From NCBI RefSeq assembly GCF_039778605.1, contig NZ_CP156060.1, forward strand, positions 1,426,001 to 1,490,000: DNA of 64,000 nucleotides, in the 5' to 3' direction. The position numbers were made by a program, and so were the translations under genes. The notes under the pieces were generated by a model. It saw nothing but the letters and a program-made list of their open reading frames with translations. It had not been told where the DNA came from and ran no database searches. Source of the DNA: Flavobacterium sp. WV_118_3 (GTDB lineage Bacteria > Bacteroidota > Bacteroidia > Flavobacteriales > Flavobacteriaceae). Positions 44,208 to 53,587 of the stretch are shown piece by piece (the stretch's first letter is position 1; every line of letters begins with the position of its first letter).

Positions 44208-44847
44208 AAGCAATAGTTTTAAATTAGGTTGTGCAACTATATAAAGAACTGTCTGACAACTCACAGGAGCTGCCGGAAAGCTATTAATCTTTCATTTATG
44301 CTGTCTTGCTACGTGTTAAATAGCTACTTATTCAAACAAAATGGCGATTACTTATAATTTTGGGATTTTGGTTTTCTAGTACCGGATCAAAGGATTCTCT
44401 TTCTAAAAACATTAAATATGTTATTTTCCGCTTTAAAATAATCCGGAACAAATGAAATCAATACAATCAATAAATGTAACTTTTTAACACTATTAAAATA
44501 AAATTCCAAAAAGCATAAAGGACATATATTGTGAACTTTTATTCCTACACATAAAAGTATTACACATTTTGAGAATATACAAGAAAAAATAAACTTATAT
44601 ATCCAATGTTAAATAAACTCCTACATATTTCAGTAAATACCTGTAAAATAATACTGTATATTTTTAAAAAACAATTATTATCCTTACAAAAATTACCTAA
44701 AATCCATTTGCTACAATATTCACAAATTGTGAACATATTTTAAAAAAATCAAAAATTGCGAAAAAATAACAAAATGAGATATTGTTATAATTTTAAGAAC
44801 TATAATTCCTTACACCCGAAACAAACTATTTTTATTACTTTAGCCCT
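44208..44847. other. Gene-free AT-rich region upstream of the adhesin operon
   Basis: About 640 bases separate the divergent adhesin and DUF2520 genes. No supported gene, terminator or known RNA was found. The region is very AT-rich. The clearest element is a palindrome TTCACAA-A-TTGTGAA at 44719-44733, with a TTGTGAA half-site at 44529-44535, possibly operators for the divergent adhesin promoter. The length fits a regulated surface-protein promoter. Confidence 0.4.
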
Positions 44848-45606
44848 ATGATTAACGTATCTATTATCGGTTCGGGTAATGTTGCCCAACATCTGATTGC
44901 TGCTTTTCTAAAAAGTGACACGGTAACACTACTTCAGGTGTTCGCACGGAATAGCCAATCGGTATCACATTTGGTACCGGAAAATCGTATCACTTCCGAT
45001 AGCTCCGGGCTTAAAGCAGCCGATGTTTATATAATTGCCGTATCCGATGATGCTATCCCGGAAGTCTCGAAACAACTCAATTTTACCAATAAATTAGTAG
45101 TCCACACTTCGGGTAGTGCCGGAATGGATGTTTTGGATCCAAAAAACAGAAAAGGAGTGTTTTATCCGTTGCAGACTTTTTCAAAAGACAAAGCGGTCAA
45201 TTTTACCGAAATCCCATTATGTCTGGAAGCTGAAAATGAGGATGATTATGCGTTTTTAGAAATGATCGCCACAGCACTTTCGGATAAAGTTTTCCGAATT
45301 AATTCTGCACAACGTCAAAGTTTGCATGTCGCTGCCGTATTTTCGTGTAATTTTGTGAACTATCTCTACCAAATCGGAGACGAAATTTGTCATGAAAACA
45401 ACATCCCTTTCGAAATTCTTTTTCCGCTGATCCGGGAAACGGCCGATAAAATCAAAGACCTTTCACCAAAAGCGGCACAAACCGGCCCGGCTATCCGTAG
45501 GGATCAGAAAACAATCGAAAGGCATCTGAACTTTTTACAAGATAATCCCGAACGAATTAAATTATACCAACTACTAACAGAATCCATACAGAAAAATAAT
45601 GTCTAA
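44848..45606 (+). CDS. DUF2520 / Rossmann-like NAD(P)-binding protein
   Basis: The 252-residue protein begins with a dinucleotide-binding motif (VSIIGSGNVAQHLIAAF) and continues with VYIIAVSDDAIPEV and VVHTSGSAGMDVL. The second half is a helical DUF2520 domain (QRQSLHVAAVFSCNFVNYLYQI). The superfamily relates to pyrroline-5-carboxylate and ketopantoate reductases, but the substrate is unknown. Its stop overlaps the next gene's start by 8 nt, so it heads a four- or five-gene plus-strand operon. Confidence 0.88.
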   Translation: MINVSIIGSGNVAQHLIAAFLKSDTVTLLQVFARNSQSVSHLVPENRITSDSSGLKAADVYIIAVSDDAIPEVSKQLNFTNKLVVHTSGSAGMDVLDPKNRKGVFYPLQTFSKDKAVNFTEIPLCLEAENEDDYAFLEMIATALSDKVFRINSAQRQSLHVAAVFSCNFVNYLYQIGDEICHENNIPFEILFPLIRETADKIKDLSPKAAQTGPAIRRDQKTIERHLNFLQDNPERIKLYQLLTESIQKNNV

Positions 45607-46126
45607 GAGTTACAAAGAATTAATGAACGACATCACTACTTTTATTTTTGATGTCGATGGTGTTTTAACCGATGGTACCATACACGTAACCCAAACCGGA
45701 GAAATGCTCCGCCATATGAATATCCGCGACGGCTATGCGATGAAAGCTGCCGTTGAAAATGGTTATACCGTTTGTATTATTTCCGGCGGAAGCAACGAAG
45801 GGGTACGAATTCGCCTTCGCAATCTGGGAATAACCGATATCTATCTGGGTGTACCGGATAAAGTAGAAACCTTTGATGAGTTTACCGATATCTATAAAAT
45901 CAATCCTGAAAATGTCCTGTATATGGGCGACGATATTCCGGATTACCATGTGATGAAATTAGTCGGATTACCAACATGTCCGCAGGATGCCGCACCGGAA
46001 ATCAAAGAAATCTGTCGTTATATTTCGCATAAAAACGGTGGAAAAGGCGCTGTTCGCGATGTAATCGAACAAGTCATGAAAGTTCAGGGGAAATGGATGG
46101 AACATTTTGATGCGCAATACGACTAA
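45599..46126 (+). CDS. kdsC: KdsC-like 3-deoxy-D-manno-octulosonate 8-phosphate phosphatase
   Basis: This HAD-superfamily phosphatase of 175 residues lacks a cap domain. Motif I is FDVDGVLTDG with nucleophile Asp18 and Asp20; later motifs are IISGGSNEGV, the lysine in VPDKVETF, and YMGDDIPDYHVM. These match KdsC, which frees Kdo for LPS inner core synthesis as a tetramer. Related YrbI/KdsC-type enzymes acting on other sugar acids cannot be fully excluded. Confidence 0.88.
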   Translation: MSKSYKELMNDITTFIFDVDGVLTDGTIHVTQTGEMLRHMNIRDGYAMKAAVENGYTVCIISGGSNEGVRIRLRNLGITDIYLGVPDKVETFDEFTDIYKINPENVLYMGDDIPDYHVMKLVGLPTCPQDAAPEIKEICRYISHKNGGKGAVRDVIEQVMKVQGKWMEHFDAQYD

Positions 46127-46143
46127 AATTTAAGTTCTTTTAT

Positions 46144-47070
46144 ATGATGCACTTTTTAAAGTTAATCCGCTATCAAAACCTGCTAATGATCGCACTGATG
46201 CAGTTGTTATTTCATTATGCTTTTTTAAAACAACAACCCGGACTGGTATTAGCCCTATCCGATTTTCAGTATATTCTGCTGGTAATGGCGACACTTTGTA
46301 TCGCTGCAGGAGGCTTTGTGATCAATAATATTATGGATCAGGACACGGATCGTATTTCCAAACCCGAAAATCTTGTGGTTGGGAAATTTATTTCCGAAGG
46401 TATGGCTTATAATATCTATATCGGTAGTAATATTGTGGGTGTTGCAATCGGATTTTACCTGTCGAATCTGATTGGAAAAGCCGGTTTTTCGGCCTTATTT
46501 ATCGTAATCGCAGCGACTTTATATCTATACGCTACCAGTTTAAAACAAAGCCTGCTTATCGGAAATCTTATTGTAGCACTATTACTTTCGGTTAGCGTTA
46601 TTATAGTCGGAATATTCGATTTATTCCCGATGATCAACGACACAAACCAAGCACAGTTAAGCGTTTTATTCCGAATCCTTTTGGATTATGCCGTATTTGC
46701 ATTTATGATCAACTTTATACGGGAAATCGTTAAGGATATCGAAGATATGGATGGCGATTATAATTCCGGAATGAATACCTTACCTATTGCTATCGGAAAA
46801 GCACGTGCAGCCAAACTAGCGTTTGCACTGGCGTTTATCCCTATTACGAGTTTGCTCTATTATATCAATCAGAATCTAATGGGCTTACAATTTGTTTTGC
46901 TTTACCTGTTGGCTTTTGTAATAGGACCACTACTCTATTTCCTGATCAAAATATGGAGCGCCAAAACAAAAATGGAATTCCGCCATCTGAGTCTGGTTTT
47001 AAAACTGATTTTATTTTTCGGAATTCTTTCCATACTTGTGATCACACTAAACATGCAGTATCATGGTTAA
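46144..47070 (+). CDS. UbiA-family prenyltransferase (geranylgeranylglycerol-phosphate transferase-like)
   Basis: This 308-residue integral membrane protein has about nine helices. The first prenyl-diphosphate/Mg motif reads NNIMDQDTDR (Asn62, Asp65, Asp69) and the second is DIEDMDGDYNSG; both are intact. Flavobacterial members with this pattern are often annotated as geranylgeranylglycerol-phosphate geranylgeranyltransferases, although quinone or heme prenylation is possible. It overlaps the maf gene by 8 nt. Confidence 0.88.
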   Translation: MMHFLKLIRYQNLLMIALMQLLFHYAFLKQQPGLVLALSDFQYILLVMATLCIAAGGFVINNIMDQDTDRISKPENLVVGKFISEGMAYNIYIGSNIVGVAIGFYLSNLIGKAGFSALFIVIAATLYLYATSLKQSLLIGNLIVALLLSVSVIIVGIFDLFPMINDTNQAQLSVLFRILLDYAVFAFMINFIREIVKDIEDMDGDYNSGMNTLPIAIGKARAAKLAFALAFIPITSLLYYINQNLMGLQFVLLYLLAFVIGPLLYFLIKIWSAKTKMEFRHLSLVLKLILFFGILSILVITLNMQYHG

Positions 47071-47650
47071 TACACTTTTTAAAAACCACAATATCATTCT
47101 GGCGTCCGGTTCTCCCCGACGCCAGAATTTCTTTAAAGAATTGGATCTGGATTTTGAAATCCGTTTAAAAGAGGTCGAAGAAATCTATCCCGATACGTTA
47201 AAAGCCGAGGAAATTACCGACTATCTGGCCGAATTAAAAGCAAATGCCTTTACCGGCGAACTGGCCGATAACGATATTCTGGTAACCAGCGATACCATTG
47301 TATGGCACGAAGGCAAAGCGTTAGGAAAACCCAAAGATTATAACGATGCCTTTGAAACACTGCGGTCACTTTCGGGAAAAACCCATGAGGTGATCACTTC
47401 TGTTTGTCTTACAAGCACAACAAAACGGGTAACCTTTCATGAGTTTACTAAAGTCACTTTTAATCCGTTGCCGGACAATTATATCAAGTATTATCTGGAT
47501 CATTATTCGCCTTTTGATAAAGCGGGCTCCTACGGTATACAGGAATGGATCGGACTCGTGGCAATTGCCCGTATCGAGGGTTCGTATAATAATGTTGTAG
47601 GGCTTCCTGTAGATAAAGTCTTTCAACATTTGCTTATCTTTGTGAAATAA
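47063..47650 (+). CDS. maf: Maf-family nucleotide pyrophosphatase
   Basis: Maf proteins hydrolyse non-canonical or canonical NTPs to NMPs. The 195-residue product has the signature ILASGSPRRQNFF near the N-terminus, SDTIVWHEGKALGKP with the catalytic Asp region, LRSLSGKTHEVITSVCL, and FDKAGSYGIQEW. Length and motifs are normal. It sits within the plus-strand operon between the UbiA and MscS genes. Confidence 0.94.
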   Translation: MVNTLFKNHNIILASGSPRRQNFFKELDLDFEIRLKEVEEIYPDTLKAEEITDYLAELKANAFTGELADNDILVTSDTIVWHEGKALGKPKDYNDAFETLRSLSGKTHEVITSVCLTSTTKRVTFHEFTKVTFNPLPDNYIKYYLDHYSPFDKAGSYGIQEWIGLVAIARIEGSYNNVVGLPVDKVFQHLLIFVK

Positions 47651-47662
47651 AGCCTTTCGATT

Positions 47663-48190
47663 ATGATAAGTAATGAATACACCGCCCAGATCATCAGTTC
47701 TATAATTACGTTACTATTTTTTGCCATTATCCGTTTTCTGGCGACCAAACTTGTAAAGCGTTTTACATTGCTTTCGCATACCATGGAACGCCGCAGTAAT
47801 TTGGTGATCAAATATATCAGTATCCTGATCGGAGCGTTGAGTGTACTTTCGCTTACTGTAATCTGGGGCGTTAAAGCCGATGATATCCTTTTGGTTATGT
47901 CGTCTATGTTTGCCGTAATTGGCGTAGCCATGTTTGCACAATGGTCGATCCTGAGTAACGTCACGGCTGGAATTATCCTGTTTTTTTCGTTTCCGTTTAA
48001 AATCGGCGATATCATTAAAATACACGATAAAGATTTCCCAATCGAAGCCGAAATCGAAGATATTACCACTTTTCATGCGTTACTAAAAACAAAAGATGGC
48101 GAGCGAATTACCTATCCGAATAATCTTTTACTGCAAAAAGCCATTTCGATTATCACCCATCAATCGGAAGAAAAAGAGTTTATGGATTAA
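47663..48190 (+). CDS. Small MscS-family mechanosensitive channel
   Basis: This is a minimal MscS-type protein of 175 residues. There are two or three N-terminal helices (IISSIITLLFFAIIRFLA; ISILIGALSVLSLTVIWG; the pore-lining segment near VIGVAMFAQWSILSNVTAG), then the beta domain starting FPFKIGDIIKIHDKDF and PIEAEIEDITTFHALLKTKDG. It probably senses membrane tension as an osmotic safety valve. It lies 12 nt after maf. Confidence 0.88.
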   Translation: MISNEYTAQIISSIITLLFFAIIRFLATKLVKRFTLLSHTMERRSNLVIKYISILIGALSVLSLTVIWGVKADDILLVMSSMFAVIGVAMFAQWSILSNVTAGIILFFSFPFKIGDIIKIHDKDFPIEAEIEDITTFHALLKTKDGERITYPNNLLLQKAISIITHQSEEKEFMD

Positions 48191-48343
48191 TTTTAACGAA
48201 ACGACAAAATATTAAAAATCAACACATTACATTTTATTTTTAGCATTTTCATCACTTCGAAACACTCTAAATTATTTTTTGGCACAATACTTGGTTTTAG
48301 TTAAACAACCCAAATAAATTGTTTAATTAAAAATTCGATTATC

Positions 48344-48997
48344 ATGAAAGCTATACAAATATTGGTGTTGGGAATGTTGCTGTCCATGTCAAGTATGAAT
48401 GCACAGGTGTCCGTAAATGTAAACATTGGAACACCTCCCGCCTGGGGTCCTGTAGGATATACCGATATCCGCTATTATTATCTGCCGGATATTGAAATGT
48501 ATTACGATATAAACACAGCGATGTTTATCTATTTCAGCAACGGCGGATGGGTGCGCACCGCTTATTTACCAAGACGTTACAGACACTATGATCTGTATGG
48601 TGCTTACAAAGTATGCTTACATGATTACGGACCAAATCCTTATATCTATTACAAATCGCACAAGATAAAATACTACAGAGGCTATCACGGTCCGGCTCAG
48701 GTAAGCTATCAGCCAAGACCCAGAGGGGGTGTTGAATACCGTGACGTACGAGTAGTACAACCGGTTGTACGCGATAACGATTATCGCGAACGACGTGAAG
48801 AACGACGTTATAACGACTACCGAATGGACTACCGAACTGCCGATAACAACCAGGGGAATGGTAAAAGCTTTGAAAGAGCCGAAAACCGTAATAATGGCAG
48901 AAGCTACGAAAGAAGCAATGATCACGGAAACGGAAGAGGTAACGACCACGGCGGACGTGGCGGTGAAAATGGAAATGGCAGAGGCGGCCGACGCTAA
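48344..48997 (+). CDS. Secreted protein with Tyr-rich N-terminal and Arg/Asn/Gly-rich C-terminal half
   Basis: A signal peptide (ending SMNAQ at about residue 21) precedes a tyrosine-rich domain (DIRYYYLPDIEMYYDINTAM, FIYFSNGGWVRTAYL) common in small Bacteroidota envelope proteins. The C-terminal third is low-complexity, rich in Arg, Asn, Gly and Tyr (RREERRYNDY, GRGNDHGGRG). It is very basic and may bind nucleic acid, cell wall or metals; no function is established. A strong terminator follows. Confidence 0.72.
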   Translation: MKAIQILVLGMLLSMSSMNAQVSVNVNIGTPPAWGPVGYTDIRYYYLPDIEMYYDINTAMFIYFSNGGWVRTAYLPRRYRHYDLYGAYKVCLHDYGPNPYIYYKSHKIKYYRGYHGPAQVSYQPRPRGGVEYRDVRVVQPVVRDNDYRERREERRYNDYRMDYRTADNNQGNGKSFERAENRNNGRSYERSNDHGNGRGNDHGGRGGENGNGRGGRR

Positions 48998-49013
48998 TGA
49001 TCCTTATAAATTC

Positions 49014-49052
49014 AAAGGCAAAGACAATTTTAACGTCTTTGCCTTTATTTTT
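49014..49052 (+). terminator. Terminator after the Tyr/Arg-rich secreted protein gene
   Basis: A 12-bp stem (AAAGGCAAAGAC / GTCTTTGCCTTT) with a 9-nt loop is followed by an AT-rich T run. Confidence 0.85.
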
Positions 49053-49067
49053 AACAGTTAGGTACAC

Positions 49068-49075
49068 TATATTTG
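49068..49075 (+). promoter_or_regulatory. -7 element of the PIG-L deacetylase gene
   Basis: TATATTTG matches TAnnTTTG exactly, 24 bases before the ATG at 49099. This supports that start over the ATG at 48997, which would precede the promoter and terminator. Confidence 0.7.
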
Positions 49076-49098
49076 GAAAGCCAACCTTAAAATTGATC

Positions 49099-51597
49099 AT
49101 GACAAAAAAACTACCCTATTATTGTATACTATTACTACTCTTATTTCAACATTCCTTTGCCCAACAACCTAAAAAACCAACCGCATCTGAAATTTACAAC
49201 CAGATTGAAAAATTAAATTTTTTAGGTTCGGCGCTTTATATTGCGGCGCACCCGGACGATGAAAATACCCGGTTGATTTCGTTTCTTGCTAATAATACCA
49301 AAGCCCGTACGGGTTATCTTTCGTTAACCCGCGGTGATGGCGGTCAGAATCTAATCGGAACCGAACTCCGCGAACTTCTCGGTGTTATCCGTACGCAGGA
49401 GCTAATCGAAGCCCGAAAAACCGATGGTGGTGAACAGTTTTTTTCCCGTGCCAACGATTTTGGTTATTCGAAAGTGCCTACCGAAACGCTTGAAATCTGG
49501 GACAAAGAAAAAGTAATGAGCGATATGGCCTGGATTATCCGAAACTTCCAGCCGGATATCATCATTAACCGTTTTGACCATCGCTCACCGGGAACCACCC
49601 ACGGACATCATACATCGTCGGCTATGCTTTCGCAGGAATTGTTTACGCTGGCGAATGATCCTAATTTCGAACCGTCGCAATTGCAATTTGTAAAACCATG
49701 GCAACCGAAACGTTTGTTTTTTAACGTTTCCTGGTGGTTTTTTGGCGGAAGAGATAAGTTTGAAAAAGCCGATAAATCCAAATATATCAACCTGAGAACG
49801 GGCGTCTACTTCCCTTCTCTTGGGAAATCCAATCAGGAAATCGCTGCGTTAAGTCGTAGCAAACACCAATCCCAGGGATTTGGTTCGACCGGAGTACGCG
49901 GTGAAGATATGGAATACCTGGAACTGATTAAAGGGGACGGAATAACCGATCAGCAAAATCTTTTTGAAGGTATCGATACCTCCTGGAAACGCGTTAAAGG
50001 CGGTGCGCCTATTGGTGAAACAATCGATTTTATTCTAAAATGTTTTGATTTTAAAAATCCCTCCGCATCTGTTTTTGATCTGACAAAAGTATACCGCCAG
50101 ATCGAACAACTGGACGATAGTCACTGGAAAAAAATAAAACTGGAAGAAGTTAAAAACATCATTGCCAACTGCGCCGGATTGTATCTTGAAGCCGTTGCTG
50201 AAGAACAATCGGTTACACCCGGAAGCAATCTCAAAGTAAAATGGGAAGCCATTAACCGCAGTCCGGTCGAAATGAAATTACTGGCGTTACAGCTTATTCC
50301 TCAAAACGAGACACTGGAACAAAGTTATCCGTTAAAAAATAATCTTTTCGAAAGTGAAACCATTACGGTAAAAGTACCGAAAGACCTTCCGTATACGTCG
50401 CCTTACTGGTTAAATGAAAAAGGAACTACCGGAATGTATACTGTAAATGATCAGCAAAAAATAGGCTATCCGGACATTATCCGAAACCTGAAAGTAACCT
50501 TCTCTATTTTGGTCGAAGGCGTACAAATTCCATTTACCCGCGAAATCATCTATAAATACAACGATCCGGTAAAAGGAGAAGTCTACCGCCCATTGGACGT
50601 AGTACCAAAGGTAACGACCGAAATCCTGAATAAAGTTCAGTTATTTAAAGACAAGAAAAAACAATCGGTTGCGATAAAAGTAAAAGCCGGCAAAGACGAT
50701 TGCAGCGGAACGATACAATTGGAATTACCTGCCGGTTGGGTAGTGACTCCGGCATATATGCCGTTCCAGCTTCATAAAAAAGGAAGTGAAAAAACCGTGA
50801 CTTTTGAAGTAACGCCTCCTAATTATGCTACGGAAGCCACCGCCAAAGCCGTTGCTACGATAGAAGGAGAACGTTTTGATCATCAACAAATCATTATCGA
50901 TTATCCGCATATTGCCTTACAACAGGTACTGCTTCCGGCCGAAGCGAAATTTACCCGTGCCGATGTGGAAACCAAAGGAAAAAATATTGCTTATATTATG
51001 GGTGCCGGCGATCAGGTGCCACAAAGTTTACAACAAATGGGTTATACCGTGACGTTGTTAAAACCAGAAAAAATCACCAGTAGTCAGTTGGAAAAATTTG
51101 ATGCTGTGGTGGTCGGTATCCGCGCCTATAATGTTGTAGAAGCGTTACAGTTTAAACAACCGCTTTTATTTGAATATGTGCAGAATGGCGGTACCATGAT
51201 CGTACAATACAATACCACCGGTAATTTGATCACTCAGGATATAGCGCCGTATTCGTTGGAAATATCATCCGACCGGGTTACAGAAGAAAACGCGACCGTG
51301 ACGTTTTTGGATCCTAAAAACAAAGTGCTGAATTATCCGAATACCATTACGCAAAACGATTTTAAAGGTTGGGTTCAGGAACAGGGCTTGTATTATCCGG
51401 ACAAATGGAGTAGCGAATTTACACCGATCTTACAGTCGAACGACAAAGGCGAAACGCCTAAAAAAGGTGCCTTATTGGTTGCCAAATACGGTAAAGGCTA
51501 TTATATCTACACCGGATTGAGCTTTTTCCGCGAGTTGCCCGAAGGTGTTTCCGGCGCTTTTCGCTTGATGGCCAATTTAATTGCCGTCGGAAAATAG
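49099..51597 (+). CDS. PIG-L family deacetylase, large secreted form
   Basis: The start at 49099 gives a signal peptide (MTKKLPYYCILLLLLFQHSF then AQ) and 832 residues. The N-terminal PIG-L/LmbE zinc-deacetylase domain has AHPDDEN (His51, Asp53, Asp54) and a second ligand cluster in TTHGHHTSS. A long beta-rich region with a NEW3-like Ig stretch follows, then a C-terminal GATase1-like domain (VVVGIRAYNVVEAL). It is periplasmic or surface-exposed, probably deacetylating N-acetylated sugars of glycans; the substrate is unknown. Confidence 0.88.
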   Translation: MTKKLPYYCILLLLLFQHSFAQQPKKPTASEIYNQIEKLNFLGSALYIAAHPDDENTRLISFLANNTKARTGYLSLTRGDGGQNLIGTELRELLGVIRTQELIEARKTDGGEQFFSRANDFGYSKVPTETLEIWDKEKVMSDMAWIIRNFQPDIIINRFDHRSPGTTHGHHTSSAMLSQELFTLANDPNFEPSQLQFVKPWQPKRLFFNVSWWFFGGRDKFEKADKSKYINLRTGVYFPSLGKSNQEIAALSRSKHQSQGFGSTGVRGEDMEYLELIKGDGITDQQNLFEGIDTSWKRVKGGAPIGETIDFILKCFDFKNPSASVFDLTKVYRQIEQLDDSHWKKIKLEEVKNIIANCAGLYLEAVAEEQSVTPGSNLKVKWEAINRSPVEMKLLALQLIPQNETLEQSYPLKNNLFESETITVKVPKDLPYTSPYWLNEKGTTGMYTVNDQQKIGYPDIIRNLKVTFSILVEGVQIPFTREIIYKYNDPVKGEVYRPLDVVPKVTTEILNKVQLFKDKKKQSVAIKVKAGKDDCSGTIQLELPAGWVVTPAYMPFQLHKKGSEKTVTFEVTPPNYATEATAKAVATIEGERFDHQQIIIDYPHIALQQVLLPAEAKFTRADVETKGKNIAYIMGAGDQVPQSLQQMGYTVTLLKPEKITSSQLEKFDAVVVGIRAYNVVEALQFKQPLLFEYVQNGGTMIVQYNTTGNLITQDIAPYSLEISSDRVTEENATVTFLDPKNKVLNYPNTITQNDFKGWVQEQGLYYPDKWSSEFTPILQSNDKGETPKKGALLVAKYGKGYYIYTGLSFFRELPEGVSGAFRLMANLIAVGK

Positions 51598-51695
51598 TCA
51601 TTTTAAATCGTTACTAATCAAAAACTAAAACCACTTTTTTGTATTTTCGAAAGTGGTTTCATCAACCGGATTACCGGTTATAAAAACAGCATCAC

Positions 51696-51800
51696 ATGAT
51701 AGACAAACCCACTTCCTGGAGAAAAAGCTATACGCTGGTATTGATCCTGAATGCGTTCTATATACTATTGTTTTATTTTTTAATGCAAATGTACACTTAA
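51696..51800 (+). CDS. 34-residue single-span membrane protein preceding a sodium:solute symporter
   Basis: A short frame encodes a polar basic N-terminus (MIDKPTSWRKSY) and one transmembrane helix (about residues 13-31). Its stop lies 3 nt before the symporter ATG, indicating translational coupling. Small membrane partners are known for other SSS-family transporters (for example YjcH with ActP), so this may be a subunit or assembly factor. It could be missed because of its length. Confidence 0.6.
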   Translation: MIDKPTSWRKSYTLVLILNAFYILLFYFLMQMYT

Positions 51801-51803
51801 GCC

Positions 51804-53498
51804 ATGCAGAGTATCGACTGGATCGTATTATCAGTAACCTTATTATTTATTGTGATCTATGGTTCCTTAAAAACCAAAGGAAGCAAAAACGTCGAAGAAT
51901 TTATTCTCGGCAATAACGAAACACCCTGGTGGACCGTAGGTTTGTCGGTTATGGCTACACAGGCCAGTGCCATTACATTCCTGTCCACTCCGGGTCAGGC
52001 GTATCACGACGGAATGGGATTTGTGCAGTTTTATTTCGGACTACCTATTGCCATGGTGGTGATTTGTATCACGTTTATTCCGATCTATCATCGTTTAAAA
52101 GTGTTTACAGCCTACGAATTTCTGGAACAGCGGTTTGATGTTAAAACCCGTTCCCTGGCGGCTTTATTATTCCTTTTTCAAAGAGGATTGGGAACCGGAC
52201 TTACCATTTATGCTCCGGCGATTATCCTTTCTTCGCTATTGGGATGGAATCTGACGCTGATGAATATCATCATCGGATTACTGATCATTATTTATACCTT
52301 TTCCGGTGGTACTAAAGCCGTGAACGTGACACAAAAGCAGCAGATGTTTGTGATCATGAGCGGGATGTTTATTACGTTTTTCCTGATTTTAAGCTATCTG
52401 CCGGATGAACTTAGTTTTAGTAATGCCCTGGGTATTGCCGGAGCCAATGGCAAAATGAATATCGTGGATTTTTCGTTTGATCCGGAAACCCGTTATACGT
52501 TTTGGAGTGGTATCACCGGTGGTTTTTTCCTGGCCCTCTCCTATTTTGGAACCGATCAGTCGCAGGTGGGACGTTATTTAACCGGAAAATCGATCAAGGA
52601 AAGTCAGATGGGACTTATTATGAATGGCCTTCTAAAAGTACCGATGCAGTTTTTTATATTACTCATCGGTGTTATGGTTTTTGTATTCTTCCAATTTCAT
52701 TCGGCTCCTTTGCATTTTAATCCGAACAATATCAAAACGGTCAAACATTCGCCGTATAAAGCGGAGTACCAAAAACTGGAAAAACAACTGGATCAGGTTC
52801 AGGAGGAAAAAAAGGAAATCAGTATGCTCTATGTAGGACAATTGCAACAGGATTTCGACAATCCTATTTTACAACAAAAAATGGTTTCGTTATCCAGTAA
52901 AGAAAAAGACCTGCGCGAAGAGGCCAAAGACCTGATCACAAAAGCCGATCCGAAAACGGAAACCAACGATAAGGATTATGTTTTTATTCACTTTATCCTG
53001 AATTACCTGCCTAAGGGATTAATCGGACTGTTACTGGCGGTGATTCTTTCGGCGGCAATGTCTTCGTCGGCTTCCGGACTAAATGCTTTGGCCTCGACGA
53101 CGACCATCGATATTTACAAACGAAATCTGAAAACCGAAAAAGACGAAAAGCATTATGTAAATGCTACGCAGTTTTTTATTCTTCTATGGGGATTGATCGC
53201 CATTCTTTTTGCCTGTGTGGGAACCTTGTTTGAAAACCTGATTCAGTTGGTGAATATTGTCGGTTCCATTTTCTACGGAACCGTACTGGGTATTTTCCTG
53301 ATCGCTTTTTATATCCAATATATTAAAGCCAAAGCGGTATTCTGGGCCGCCACTTTTAGTCAGTTACTCATTTTTTATATCTATTATCTGGATGTGGTAA
53401 GTTTCCTATGGCTGAATATTATCGGAGCGGTATTGACCATTGTATTCGCTTCGCTGATCGAAACCTATTTACGCATGACACAAAAAGAAACCGTATAA
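51804..53498 (+). CDS. Sodium:solute symporter (SSS family) with a cytoplasmic coiled-coil-like insertion
   Basis: This 564-residue LeuT-fold transporter has 13 or so helices. Typical segments are LSVMATQASAITFLSTPGQAY, YEFLEQRFDVKTRSLA, SYFGTDQSQVGRYLTG and LLAVILSAAMSSSASGLNALAS (sodium-site helix). Between two late helices sits an 80-90 residue charged insertion (PYKAEYQKLEKQLDQVQEEK and on to EKDLREEAKDL), predicted helical. The substrate is unknown; amino acids, sugars or carboxylates are all possible. Confidence 0.93.
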   Translation: MQSIDWIVLSVTLLFIVIYGSLKTKGSKNVEEFILGNNETPWWTVGLSVMATQASAITFLSTPGQAYHDGMGFVQFYFGLPIAMVVICITFIPIYHRLKVFTAYEFLEQRFDVKTRSLAALLFLFQRGLGTGLTIYAPAIILSSLLGWNLTLMNIIIGLLIIIYTFSGGTKAVNVTQKQQMFVIMSGMFITFFLILSYLPDELSFSNALGIAGANGKMNIVDFSFDPETRYTFWSGITGGFFLALSYFGTDQSQVGRYLTGKSIKESQMGLIMNGLLKVPMQFFILLIGVMVFVFFQFHSAPLHFNPNNIKTVKHSPYKAEYQKLEKQLDQVQEEKKEISMLYVGQLQQDFDNPILQQKMVSLSSKEKDLREEAKDLITKADPKTETNDKDYVFIHFILNYLPKGLIGLLLAVILSAAMSSSASGLNALASTTTIDIYKRNLKTEKDEKHYVNATQFFILLWGLIAILFACVGTLFENLIQLVNIVGSIFYGTVLGIFLIAFYIQYIKAKAVFWAATFSQLLIFYIYYLDVVSFLWLNIIGAVLTIVFASLIETYLRMTQKETV

Positions 53499-53515
53499 TC
53501 TTTTTACCAAATACG

Positions 53516-53551
53516 AAAAAGCCGCTCTAGTTTTTAGAGCGGCTTTTTTAT
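53516..53551. terminator. Bidirectional terminator between the symporter and the DUF cluster
   Basis: GCCGCTCTA / TAGAGCGGC with a 5-nt loop has A and T runs outside, serving the symporter gene and the convergent 53588-55090 gene. Confidence 0.9.
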
Positions 53552-53587
53552 TGGTTTTATACGATACTTTTTGTACGTGGATTCCAA

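Noticed and set aside
44208..44264. Upstream extension of the giant adhesin to the ATG at 44264
   Set aside because: The extra 19 residues push the signal peptide inward; the start at 44207 gives a normal export signal.
48997..49098. PIG-L start at 48997
   Set aside because: That ATG precedes the previous gene's terminator and the -7 box at 49068; the frame only becomes a signal peptide at 49099.
48534..49100. Antisense frame covering the Tyr/Arg-rich secreted protein gene
   Set aside because: It mirrors the low-complexity repeats of the real gene and runs through its terminator.
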